This document shows positions 42,526 through 50,723 of a DNA stretch of 64,000 nucleotides, in pieces. The stretch is from contig NZ_CP014263.1 of assembly GCF_001988955.1 (NCBI RefSeq), positions 2,604,001 through 2,668,000 of the forward strand, read 5' to 3'. Positions within the stretch are counted from its first letter, which is position 1; the number at the start of each line of letters is the position of its first letter. The stretch comes from Spirosoma montaniterrae (lineage in GTDB: Bacteria > Bacteroidota > Bacteroidia > Cytophagales > Spirosomataceae). Position numbers and translations under genes: made by a program. Below the pieces are notes generated by a model. The model did no database searches and was not told the origin of the DNA. It saw nothing but the letters and a program-made list of their open reading frames with translations.

Positions 42526-43998
42526 CTATACGTACCAGCCCAGCGGAGCTTCGTCGAGATAGACGTTGATTTGTTTGGTTTCGAGATATGACTCGATGCC
42601 GTATTTACCCAGTTCGCGGCCAATACCGCTTTTCTTGTAGCCGCCCCACGGCAGTTCGTTGAAGGTTGGGTGGTAGTTGTTGACCCACGTAATACCTGCC
42701 CGAATCTGCCTGACAACCCGGTGTGCCCGGTTGATGTCTTTCGTGAATACGCCAGCAGCCAGACCGTATTCGGTATCGTTGGCGAGTCGCACAGCCTCTT
42801 CTTCGGTCCTGAATGGAATTACAGCCAGCACCGGCCCAAAAATCTCTTCGCGGGCAATGGTCATGTCGGGCGTTACGTTAGTGAAAATGGTTGGCTCTAC
42901 GAAGTTACCCTTCGCAAATTCGTCGCCTTCGGGTCGTTTGCCGCCGGTTAGCACCGTAGCTCCCTCGGCCTTGCCTACGTTGATGTAATGTTCAACTTTC
43001 TGCCGATGTTCAGCAGACACCAGCGGCCCCATCCGAACGCCCTCGCCCAGCCCGTGACCGAGTTTGATGGTACGGGCAATGTCGGCCACGCGGTTTACAA
43101 AGACGTCGTGAACCGACTCTTCGACCAATAGCCGCGACCCTGCCGAACACACCTCGCCCTGATTGGCAAAGGCGGCAAAGGCTACCCATTCAGCCGCCGT
43201 TTCCATATCGCAGTCGGCAAATACGACCACGGGGTTTTTGCCGCCCAGTTCGAGCGTCACGCGCTTGATATTTTTGGCTGCAGCCTGCATAATCAGGCTT
43301 CCCGTGTCGGTGCCGCCCGTGAACGCAATCTTGTCCACGTCGGGGTGCGACGACAGCGCGGCACCGGCTACCTCGCCCGCGCCCGTCACAAAGTTCACCA
43401 CGCCCGGCGGAAAGTCGAGGTCGATGGTCATCTGCCCCAGTTCCAGCACTGAGAGGGGCGTCAGTTCGGAGGGTTTCAGCACCACCGTGCAGCCAGCCGC
43501 CAGCGCGGGGGCCAGTTTCCACGTAGCCATAAGCAGCGGATAGTTCCACGGCACAATCTGAGCCGCTACGCCCACCGGTTCGCGCACCACCATGCTGAGC
43601 ATGTTCATGGGTACAGGCACGGTCTCACCCATGATTTTCGTCGCCTGCCCGGCGTAGTACTCGAAACAGGCGGCTGCATCGCTCACGTCGGCTTCGGCCT
43701 CGGCCAGCGGTTTACCACAGTTGCGCGTGTCGAGTTCGGCCAGCATAGCCGCATATTCTCGGATTCTGGCCGCCAGTGCCAGCAACAGCCGCGCCCGGTT
43801 CTGGGCATTGTCAGACGCGGCCCACGAGCCTTCGTCAAACGCCTGCCGTGCTGCCGCTACGGCCCGATTCACATCATCCGGCGTGGCTTCGGCCACAGTT
43901 GCCAACATCTCGCCGTTGGCGGGGTCGGTGAGGGTGCGGGTGCCGCCATCCGAAGCCGCCATCCACGCACCGTTGATAAGCATTTTGTATGATTTCAT
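42526..43998 (-). CDS. Gamma-aminobutyraldehyde/betaine-aldehyde dehydrogenase
   Basis: 490 residues. ALDH fold: VAAQIVPWNYPLLMATWKLA, AFTGGTDTGSLIMQAA (coenzyme loop), catalytic Glu in VTLELGGKNPVVVFADCDME, catalytic Cys in NQGEVCSAGSRLLVE, EEIFGPVLAVIPF, and a C-terminal GGYKKSGIGRELGKYG. Closest to PatD/PuuC/BetB. In this operon it should oxidise 4-aminobutyraldehyde, produced from putrescine, to GABA. It starts 3 nt after the PotA stop. Betaine-aldehyde activity cannot be ruled out from sequence, but the neighbours favour the polyamine role. Confidence 0.85.
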   Translation of the reverse strand: MKSYKMLINGAWMAASDGGTRTLTDPANGEMLATVAEATPDDVNRAVAAARQAFDEGSWAASDNAQNRARLLLALAARIREYAAMLAELDTRNCGKPLAEAEADVSDAAACFEYYAGQATKIMGETVPVPMNMLSMVVREPVGVAAQIVPWNYPLLMATWKLAPALAAGCTVVLKPSELTPLSVLELGQMTIDLDFPPGVVNFVTGAGEVAGAALSSHPDVDKIAFTGGTDTGSLIMQAAAKNIKRVTLELGGKNPVVVFADCDMETAAEWVAFAAFANQGEVCSAGSRLLVEESVHDVFVNRVADIARTIKLGHGLGEGVRMGPLVSAEHRQKVEHYINVGKAEGATVLTGGKRPEGDEFAKGNFVEPTIFTNVTPDMTIAREEIFGPVLAVIPFRTEEEAVRLANDTEYGLAAGVFTKDINRAHRVVRQIRAGITWVNNYHPTFNELPWGGYKKSGIGRELGKYGIESYLETKQINVYLDEAPLGWYV

Positions 43999-44001
43999 GT
44001 C

Positions 44002-45114
44002 TTATTGGTCATTCGCCAGCGTAGCTTTCGCTACGGGCCAGTTCAGGTACACGGTTTCGTAGCCATCGAGCGCGCTGAGTTCGTCGGGGCGGACCGCTAC
44101 GTCGATGCGTTCGCCGGAATCGGTCAGGGTGCAGTGGATTTTCCATTGGTTGCCAAGAAACGTCCGGCCAGTCAGTTGGGCCGGGAGCGCGAACGTATCG
44201 GCGGGGCGTTGGCGATTGATAACTACGTGTTCGGGCCGGATAAACAGGAACGCCCGGCCCGGTGCTACGTTGGGCGTATCGACCACGGGAATCACCACCT
44301 CACCCCGGCGGAACGTCTGTCCGTCGAAGGTGCCGGGCAACGTGTTGTTTTCGCCGATGAAGTCGGCCACGAAGCGGGTGCGGGGGTGGTTATAAACCGT
44401 CTGCGGTGCGTCGAGCTGGTCGATAACGCCCCGGTTCATCACCGCAATCCGATCCGACATGGTCAGGGCTTCTTCCTGATCGTGCGTCACAAACACGAAC
44501 GTAATGCCGAGTTGCTCGTGCAGATTTTTTAGCTCCTGCTGCATCTGTTTTCGCAGTTTCAGGTCGAGTGCGGCCAGCGGCTCATCAAGCAGCAGCACCT
44601 TCGGTCGGTTCACAATTGCCCGGGCCAGTGCCACCCGCTGCTGCTGCCCGCCCGACAACTCCTTCGGCTTACGACTGGCAAAGACATCCATCTGCACCAT
44701 CGCCAGAGCCTGTTGCACCTGTTCGGTCCGGTCGGCTTTCGCTACGCCATGCTGTTTCAGCCCAAATGCTACGTTGTCGGACACGTTCAGGTGCGGAAAC
44801 AGGGCATAGTTCTGAAACACCGTATTGACGTTCCGGCGATAGGGCGGCAGGCTGGTTATGTCTTCGCCGTCGAGCAGCACGCGCCCCGCCGATGGAGTCT
44901 CAAAACCCGCAATCATACGTAGCAACGTGGTTTTGCCGCAGCCGCTCGGACCCAGCAGAGTCAGAAACTCGCCCCGCCGAATAGCAAGGTTAAGCAACGG
45001 AATCACCCGGTTGCTACCGAACGATTTTTCGATTCGTTCGAGCCGCACAAGAGGTCGCTCAGTCGCAGTTATCGTGGGCGGAGGGGTAAGCATCGTGTCA
45101 GAACTAATTTTCAT
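44002..45114 (-). CDS. potA: Polyamine ABC transporter ATP-binding protein PotA
   Basis: 370 residues. Walker [22 protein letters not shown]-loop [12 protein letters not shown], signature [20 protein letters not shown], Walker [18 protein letters not shown]-loop [18 protein letters not shown], then a C-terminal TOBE domain ([28 protein letters not shown]). This is the CUT/PotA-type import ATPase with its regulatory domain. The polyamine assignment rests on the adjoining PotB, PotC and PotD genes; 4 nt separate it from PotC. Confidence 0.92.
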   Translation of the reverse strand: MKISSDTMLTPPPTITATERPLVRLERIEKSFGSNRVIPLLNLAIRRGEFLTLLGPSGCGKTTLLRMIAGFETPSAGRVLLDGEDITSLPPYRRNVNTVFQNYALFPHLNVSDNVAFGLKQHGVAKADRTEQVQQALAMVQMDVFASRKPKELSGGQQQRVALARAIVNRPKVLLLDEPLAALDLKLRKQMQQELKNLHEQLGITFVFVTHDQEEALTMSDRIAVMNRGVIDQLDAPQTVYNHPRTRFVADFIGENNTLPGTFDGQTFRRGEVVIPVVDTPNVAPGRAFLFIRPEHVVINRQRPADTFALPAQLTGRTFLGNQWKIHCTLTDSGERIDVAVRPDELSALDGYETVYLNWPVAKATLANDQ

Positions 45115-45118
45115 TGGA

Positions 45119-45937
45119 CTATTGAATGGGCCTTGTTTCGCGTTCGCCGTATTTCACCGTCAGGACAAGCGCGATGAGCGACAGGGCGAAAATGACGGTC
45201 GAAATGGCGTTTACTTCGGGCGTAATGCCCCGGCGCATCATCGTGTAGATTTCGATGGGTAGCGTGTTGTCGCGGGCAATCAGGAAGAACGTAACGGGTA
45301 TCTCATCGAGCGAAAGCGTGAACGAGAGCAGGGCCGCGCTAATCAAAGCCGTGCGAATGTTGGGCAAAACCACCCGGCTGAATGCCTGCCAGGGCGTTGC
45401 GCCGAGGTCGGCAGCGGCTTCTTCGAGGTACGGATCGAGTCGTTTCAGGCGGGCATAGACCTGCGTCAGCACAATGCAAATGAGGAACGTCGTATGCCCG
45501 ATAGACACCGCCGTAAGCGAAATCGGAATACCCAGCAACGGAAAAAATGACAGCATCGCTACGCCTGTCAGTATGCCCGGCAGCGTAATAGGCAGCAGCA
45601 CCACCCGCTCGAAGAATCGTTTCAGCCGAAACTCGTACTTGTGCATGGCCAACGCACCCATAACACCGATGACCAACGCCAGCGACGTACCGACTATTGC
45701 GACCAGTGCGCTAATCCGCAACGACTGTAGCAGCGACTCGTTTTGCAGCATGGTGCCATACCACTTCAGCGAGAAACCCCGCATCGGAAACGAGTTAACC
45801 GTATCGGCATTGAACGAGTACAGCACCACCATCGCCATCGGGAAGTAGATGAACGTCATCACCGCCAGTGCCGACGCGCCGATCAGCCCGTTTAGCCAGT
45901 CGATAGCAGGGCGTTTTTTTACAGAAGTATGTTGCAT
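45119..45937 (-). CDS. potC: Polyamine ABC transporter permease PotC
   Basis: 272 residues, six transmembrane helices. PotC-type sequence: [53 protein letters not shown], and the EAA loop [20 protein letters not shown] that contacts PotA. Then [30 protein letters not shown]. It forms the inner-membrane channel with PotB. A family C palindromic repeat lies directly before its start, inside the operon. Confidence 0.92.
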   Translation of the reverse strand: MQHTSVKKRPAIDWLNGLIGASALAVMTFIYFPMAMVVLYSFNADTVNSFPMRGFSLKWYGTMLQNESLLQSLRISALVAIVGTSLALVIGVMGALAMHKYEFRLKRFFERVVLLPITLPGILTGVAMLSFFPLLGIPISLTAVSIGHTTFLICIVLTQVYARLKRLDPYLEEAAADLGATPWQAFSRVVLPNIRTALISAALLSFTLSLDEIPVTFFLIARDNTLPIEIYTMMRRGITPEVNAISTVIFALSLIALVLTVKYGERETRPIQ

Positions 45938-45949
45938 GACACGTTTTTT

Positions 45950-46040
45950 AACCGCAAAGGCGCGAAGGATAACGCAAAGGGCGCGAAGAAAAATTATTGA
46001 AACTTTGCGGACTTTGCGCCACCTTAGCGTCTTTGCGGTT
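45950..46040. repeat. Family C palindromic repeat inside the polyamine operon
   Basis: Outer arms AACCGCAAAGGCGCG (from 45950) and, inverted, AGCGTCTTTGCGGTT (to 46040), with inner ATAACGCAAAGGGCGCGAAG pairing with CTTTGCGGACTTTGCGCC. About 91 bp; the units all hold GCAAAG/CTTTGC. It fills the gap between potB and potC, the only gap over 50 nt in the operon. Only one copy is seen in this window. Confidence 0.75.
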
Positions 46041-46048
46041 AGGCATAA

Positions 46049-46912
46049 TTAAGCAGATTCAAGGCTTGAGTACCGTTTCTCGGCGCGTCCCGACAGTTCG
46101 AGAATCAGGAGTACCACCACCAGCAGCACAATTCCCACCGCCGACCCCAGCGGCTTGTCGTTCGACGTACCGAACATGTTCTGGAAAATGTTCGAGATGA
46201 ACAGGGTGTTAGGCCCTCCCAGCAGAATAGGAGCCAGAAAATCGCCCAGCGACAGCACGAACGAGAACGTACCCCCGGCAATAATGCCTGGCAGACTTAG
46301 GGGAAACACTACCTGCCGGAAGGTGGTCCAGCGGCCCGCACCGAGGTCTTTCGACGCTTCGATCAGCGACTTCGGAATCTGCTCGAAGGCCGTATAAATA
46401 GGCATCAGCACGAAGGGTGTGTAGATATGTACCATGCAAATAAACACCGCCACGTCGCTGTAGAGCAGCAGGTGGATGGGTTCGTGAGTTAGTCCTACAT
46501 ACATCAGGAAGGTGTTTAGCACGCCCTCCTCGCCCAGAATGGTTTTCCAGGCATAGGCCCGCACGATGTAGCTGACCCACAGTGGCAGAATGATGAGCGT
46601 GTAGAGCAGCGTTTTGTTGCGTCTGGCTTTGAAGGCAATGTAGTAGGCCAGCGGCAGACTCAGCAGCAAACACCCCAGCGTAACGGCCCCCGCCAGCACA
46701 AAGGTTTTGCCAAGCGTACCGTAATACAATGGCCCCGTCGCAAACCGCCGGTACGAGTCGAGCGAGAAACCCGGCTGTAGTAGCCCGAAGTCATCGACGG
46801 TGTAGAAACTCTGCACCAGCACCTGCGCATAGGGCAGTATCAAAAAAGCCGTCATCCACAGGGCCAGTGGCCCAAACAAAAGCCAGAAACGTGTTTTTAG
46901 CATAATGAGCAT
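46049..46912 (-). CDS. potB: Polyamine ABC transporter permease PotB
   Basis: 287 residues, six transmembrane helices. LLFGPLALWMTAFLILPYAQ at the start, LILPLWVSYIVRAYAWKTIL, then the EAA loop 'QIPKSLIEASKDLGAGRWTT' and VFPLSLPGIIAGGTFSFVLS, LGDFLAPILLGGP. These are PotB features (partner of PotC). A second in-frame ATG lies 9 nt downstream and could also be the start. 24 nt separate it from PotD. Confidence 0.92.
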   Translation of the reverse strand: MLIMLKTRFWLLFGPLALWMTAFLILPYAQVLVQSFYTVDDFGLLQPGFSLDSYRRFATGPLYYGTLGKTFVLAGAVTLGCLLLSLPLAYYIAFKARRNKTLLYTLIILPLWVSYIVRAYAWKTILGEEGVLNTFLMYVGLTHEPIHLLLYSDVAVFICMVHIYTPFVLMPIYTAFEQIPKSLIEASKDLGAGRWTTFRQVVFPLSLPGIIAGGTFSFVLSLGDFLAPILLGGPNTLFISNIFQNMFGTSNDKPLGSAVGIVLLVVVLLILELSGRAEKRYSSLESA

Positions 46913-46936
46913 TCGTTACGCGTAACGACAATCTAA

Positions 46937-48058
46937 CTAAGCTCCACTTTTGATCTCGTTCCAGATTTCGTTGTAGCGTTTGCGATTCTTGACATACTGC
47001 CAGAAGTTCAGCCGCTCGAAGTAATAGTCGGTATTGTTCATCTGGGTGATTTCCTGCAACTCAGCCGACATAAACCGTTTGGCATTCGGGTTGGCTACGG
47101 AGTAGTTGGTCACTTCGCCCACTTTCGCCATGTTTTCGGCTTGGGTGATATAGTCGATCCAGGCTTCGGCCAGGTCTTTATTGGCGGTGTTTTTGGTAAT
47201 CATCAGCCGGTCAATCCAGCCCGTCGCGCCTTCTTTCGGAATCAGGCCCTTCACGTTCATGCCTTCTTTTTTCAGCGTAGCAGGGGTCAACGGCCAACCA
47301 ACAGCCAGCGTTACCTCCTTGTTTTTCATAAGGTTATCCAACTCACCCGCCGTTACCCAGTACTTGCGGACCTGCGGCTTCAACTGCATCAGTTTTTTCT
47401 TCACCTCGGCCAGTTGCGGCTCGGTCATGTTGTAGATACCACCCTTGTCGGGTTTGTCGTAGCCGAGCAGCATCCCGGCCAGATACAGGCTCGAAATATC
47501 GTCCCAGAGAGCCACTTTGCCTTTGTATTCGGGTTTGAACAACTCGTTCCACGAAGTTGGCTCGGTTTTGATAACATCGGCGTTATACACCAGATAGTCA
47601 GGCCCCCACGTAAACGGTACGCCATATGTCTGCCCGTCTTTCACTACGTCCTGCATTGACCGCAGTTTCCCGGCCAGGCTATCATAGTGCGTTATTTTTT
47701 TAAGGTCGATAGGCTGCACGAGGTCGCGTTCTACGAGAGCCTGCGCCATATCGGGCGAGGGCGTAACGATGTCATACACCTCGCCACCGCCCGCCGTCAG
47801 CTTGGCAATCAGTTCGTCTGACGAGCCGAAGTAGGTGCCTTTGATGGTGACACCGTATTTTTCCTCAAATGCCTGCGTGAATTTTTTGTCGGCATAACCT
47901 TCCCAGCATAAAATGTTCAGGGTCTTGCCTTTGAAGTCGGCCACAGAAGTCTGACCGGTCGATTCAGACGCAGCGGATTCGGATTTTTTCTCGCCACCGC
48001 ACGACCAGACGCTTGCGGTAAGGGCTACAGTGAGGGCTGAAAGCAGAAGCTTTTTCAT
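46937..48058 (-). CDS. potD: Polyamine-binding lipoprotein PotD/PotF
   Basis: 373 residues. Lipobox VWSC (about residue 20), Ser/Glu-rich linker, then a periplasmic-binding fold of the PotD type: LNILCWEGYADKKFTQAFEE, YGVTIKGTYFGSSDELIAKL, GGEVYDIVTPSPDMAQALVE, VPFTWGPDYLVYNADVI, ALWDDISSLYLAGMLLGYDK, then AWIDYITQAENMAKVGEVTN. The aromatic and acidic residues of polyamine sites are plausible, but whether putrescine or spermidine is preferred cannot be read. It should be tethered in the periplasm and deliver ligand to PotBC. Confidence 0.92.
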   Translation of the reverse strand: MKKLLLSALTVALTASVWSCGGEKKSESAASESTGQTSVADFKGKTLNILCWEGYADKKFTQAFEEKYGVTIKGTYFGSSDELIAKLTAGGGEVYDIVTPSPDMAQALVERDLVQPIDLKKITHYDSLAGKLRSMQDVVKDGQTYGVPFTWGPDYLVYNADVIKTEPTSWNELFKPEYKGKVALWDDISSLYLAGMLLGYDKPDKGGIYNMTEPQLAEVKKKLMQLKPQVRKYWVTAGELDNLMKNKEVTLAVGWPLTPATLKKEGMNVKGLIPKEGATGWIDRLMITKNTANKDLAEAWIDYITQAENMAKVGEVTNYSVANPNAKRFMSAELQEITQMNNTDYYFERLNFWQYVKNRKRYNEIWNEIKSGA

Positions 48059-48104
48059 CTTAGGAATAAATTGGTTATGTATATGAAGTAGTGCTACCGG
48101 AATG

Positions 48105-48596
48105 CTACCTGATGAGCGACAGTTCGGGCTGTCCCCATTTGTAAACTTTCAAATACATCACCGTTTCAGTCTTCCGAATCCCCTCAATCTTCGACAGGTG
48201 ATTGTTCATTAAGTCGAGCAGGTGGTTGTTGTCGCAGCACATGACGTTGACTTCAAGGTCATATTCGCCTGTACGCATGGCCAGAAAACTAACCTCGGGC
48301 AGTTCGGCAATCTGGGCCGCCACCCGGCTAATACCCTGAATACCATCCACCTGCACCAGAATAGCCGCGTATGAGTTAAACCCAACCTTGTTTGGGTCCA
48401 CGCGGCCAATAATCTTTACTATTCCCCGATCAACCAGATTCACGTACCGTTTGCTGACTGTGCTGACAGCGATACCCAACCGTCGGGCCATATCCGAAAA
48501 TGACTCACGCCCGTCGCGTTGTAGCGACTGCATAATCTGCACGTCCAGTTCATCGGGAACGTAGTTATCAATAGCCTGACTCTCGGTTGCGTTCAT
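48105..48596 (-). CDS. Lrp/AsnC-family transcriptional regulator
   Basis: 163 residues. N-terminal HTH: ELDVQIMQSLQRDGRESFSD, MARRLGIAVSTVSKRYVNLV, then the RAM ligand-binding domain (GFNSYAAILVQVDGIQGISR, VSFLAMRTGEYDLEVNVMCC). First gene of the polyamine operon, 46 nt before potD. Lrp/AsnC proteins sense small molecules, usually amino acids, so this one may sense GABA, putrescine or a related compound and control the operon and itself. The candidate promoter would leave a leader of only a few nucleotides. Confidence 0.9.
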   Translation of the reverse strand: MNATESQAIDNYVPDELDVQIMQSLQRDGRESFSDMARRLGIAVSTVSKRYVNLVDRGIVKIIGRVDPNKVGFNSYAAILVQVDGIQGISRVAAQIAELPEVSFLAMRTGEYDLEVNVMCCDNNHLLDLMNNHLSKIEGIRKTETVMYLKVYKWGQPELSLIR

Positions 48597-48606
48597 ATAT
48601 TTCCAG

Positions 48607-48638
48607 CAAATGTAATATTGTCTTTATTGTATTGTCAA
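48607..48638 (-). promoter_or_regulatory. Promoter of the Lrp-polyamine operon
   Basis: Minus strand: TTG (complement of 48636-48638), 21 nt, TACATTTG (complement of 48607-48614), a full match to TAnnTTTG. The start point would be near 48600, only about 4 nt before the ATG at 48596, so the regulator may be translated from a nearly leaderless message. The surrounding 48597-48800 region is strongly AT-rich with no other gene. Confidence 0.6.
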
Positions 48639-48839
48639 GAATTAAATCGAAATATTTTTCATAAAAACCATTATTACAGAAATTTTTTTGAATAAAATAG
48701 AACATTTCAAAATATTTAGCTACTTCATTTGGCATTTATACCAGTGGTACTGACATGAAATGGCCCTATAAGAGCTATTTATCGAATTCAGATAGATTCC
48801 TATAACTTTACGACTTCGCAACCATACACCTAACAGCGA

Positions 48840-49160
48840 ATGCTCATCACAACTACCCCCAATATTGAAGGGAAACAGATTGCCAGCTACATTGGCTTAG
48901 TCAATGGTGAGGCCATCATCGGGGCCAATCTGGTAAAAGATTTTTTCGCTAATATCAGCGATATAGTCGGTGGTCGGTCGGGGGCCTATGAACAGGGCCT
49001 GCGCGAAGCCAAAAGCATTGCTATCAAGGAAATGACCGACCAGGCTACGCGGCTTGGTGCCAATGCCATTATCGGTGTCGATCTGGATTATCAAACCATC
49101 GGTGGCAACGGCTCGATGCTCATGGTAAGTTGTAATGGTACAGCCGTTATTGTGCAGTAA
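48840..49160 (+). CDS. YbjQ/UPF0145-family protein
   Basis: 106 residues, the standard length. Family pattern: [96 protein letters not shown]. The fold is a small pentameric alpha/beta barrel sometimes labelled 'heavy-metal binding', though no function is established. Cytoplasmic; single gene. Confidence 0.93.
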   Translation: MLITTTPNIEGKQIASYIGLVNGEAIIGANLVKDFFANISDIVGGRSGAYEQGLREAKSIAIKEMTDQATRLGANAIIGVDLDYQTIGGNGSMLMVSCNGTAVIVQ

Positions 49161-49171
49161 ATGCGGCACAA

Positions 49172-49230
49172 CTGGCGCGAGCCGGTCCGACGTATTGGTC
49201 CGCTCGTGCCAGCGTACACGTAGCTACGCT
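49172..49230. terminator. Hairpin pair between convergent ybjQ and metallophosphatase genes
   Basis: First hairpin: CTGGCGCGAGCCGG (49172-49185) and CCGCTCGTGCCAG (49200-49212), one mismatch and one bulge. Second: AGCGTA (49211-49216) and TACGCT (49225-49230). They occupy the 68-nt convergent gap and probably stop transcription from both sides. No T-run. Confidence 0.55.
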
Positions 49231-50641
49231 ATTGTTTCCGAATCGTAAACGAATCCTGCACCGACCCATCGCCCGTAATCCGCCGGCCTGTCAGTGTATT
49301 TCCGTCGATTTCGAGATAGAGCGACCCACCGGCACCATCGTACCACGACCGCATGGCTTTATGCGGCCACGGGGCATCGCCGGTATTAACGGGTGTGCCG
49401 CCAGCCCCACCGTCGCCATTGACGATGTACATGGTGCCGTGGTGGCCTGTTCGCTTTAGTGGCTTGGCGTATTCGGCAACCGACGCGCTGCCAGCAGCTA
49501 CTACCTGCGTTTTGGCATCGAACGATAGCGCGTTGCCGTAGTGACCGCGTATCAGATCGGTTCGTTCATAAACGTGGCTGTGGCCGCACATAACCAGGTC
49601 AACGTCATATTGCTCCAGCACCGGCAGCAGGTTGGTCCGCACGTCGATAAGTTGCTTTTCGGTGTCAGAGTCGTGGGTGCCTTTGGTATAGGGCGGGTGG
49701 TGCCAGAAAGCAATAATCCACGTAATGGCCGGGTTTTTCTGGGCAGCGTCAAGATCGCGTTTCATCCAGGCTACCTGCGTTTTCGATGGCACAAAACGTG
49801 TGCGGGCCGTTTGGTCATCGCTATCCTCGTAGCGGTCAGAATCCAGACTGATGAAGTGAATGTTGCCGTAGTTAAACGAATAATACGACTCCGTACCCGA
49901 TGGAAGGCCCCCCGCTTCGCCCTGCGCCGGGTTAGACACTATCTGGAAATACGGAATGTTCAGACTCAGCCGCAGCGTATTGTCGCCCGCATAATCATGA
50001 TTACCCGGCGTAGCAAAAATAGGCGTTTGTTTCATGTATCGCCCGGCAGCATAGCCCACATCTTTGCTGAATACAAATTGTTGAAATTCAGTATCTAACC
50101 CCCGGCTATAAGCATTGTCGCCTAACCACAGCCAAAGGTCGATGTAGGGATCGCCCTGTTTCCTGACAAAGGCGTCGAAGGCATCGCGCACGGCCACCTG
50201 CCGTTTAGAACCGTTCCCAAAATCGCCCAGCGACCAGATACGCGTTTTCTTCGCCGTGCCTTCTGTCGGAAACGTATGAAAGTAGTTGCTTGTATCGCCC
50301 TGTAAGCGGTTGTCGGGCGTTTCAATGGCGTAGAAGTACTGCGTGGCCGGTGTCAGGCCCGTTAGCGTTACTTCATGATCGACGGTCGGACTGCTTTCAC
50401 CGACCGATTGCGTAAGTTGGTTGGCAGCGGTTCCGAAACGCACAACGCCAACCGAAGCCGGTTCGGTGCGCCACCGGATAGTTATGCTGGTAGGCGTCGC
50501 TTTTTGCAGATACGGCCCCCGTACCAGTGCGGGCATTGTTTGCGAAAAAGCCGATCCGCCAATCAGCAGATGCAGAAACCAGACAAATTTGGGGTGCGTG
50601 ACCCGGATTAAGCGCGTTTGCCAGAGAAAGTTCATGTACAC
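49229..50641 (-). CDS. Exported purple-acid-phosphatase-like metallophosphoesterase with FnIII domain
   Basis: 470 residues. Signal peptide (cleavage near AFSQ), a fibronectin-III-like N-terminal domain (GPYLQKATPTSITIRWRTEP ... TLTGLTPATQYFYAIETP), and the calcineurin-like core with the dinuclear-metal motifs: WSLGDFGNG (GDxG), LWLGDNAYSRG (GDNxY), PGNHDYAG (GNHD), IAFWHHPPYTKG (HHxPxY), VMCGHSHVYERT (GHxHxYER). It should hydrolyse phosphomonoesters in the periplasm or at the surface, supplying phosphate. It follows the GH29 gene after 82 nt on the same strand and may be at the end of that operon. Confidence 0.9.
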   Translation of the reverse strand: MYMNFLWQTRLIRVTHPKFVWFLHLLIGGSAFSQTMPALVRGPYLQKATPTSITIRWRTEPASVGVVRFGTAANQLTQSVGESSPTVDHEVTLTGLTPATQYFYAIETPDNRLQGDTSNYFHTFPTEGTAKKTRIWSLGDFGNGSKRQVAVRDAFDAFVRKQGDPYIDLWLWLGDNAYSRGLDTEFQQFVFSKDVGYAAGRYMKQTPIFATPGNHDYAGDNTLRLSLNIPYFQIVSNPAQGEAGGLPSGTESYYSFNYGNIHFISLDSDRYEDSDDQTARTRFVPSKTQVAWMKRDLDAAQKNPAITWIIAFWHHPPYTKGTHDSDTEKQLIDVRTNLLPVLEQYDVDLVMCGHSHVYERTDLIRGHYGNALSFDAKTQVVAAGSASVAEYAKPLKRTGHHGTMYIVNGDGGAGGTPVNTGDAPWPHKAMRSWYDGAGGSLYLEIDGNTLTGRRITGDGSVQDSFTIRKQ

Positions 50642-50723
50642 AAAGCTATGATAACCACCCTCATTCTGCGTTACGTACCTGTGAATTTACTCCCCATTTC
50701 GTCAAACTTTGTTAATAGTTCTG

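Noticed and set aside
48597..48839. Small gene or RNA in the AT-rich gap
   Set aside because: No frame with a start and plausible composition; the region is explained by the two flanking promoters.
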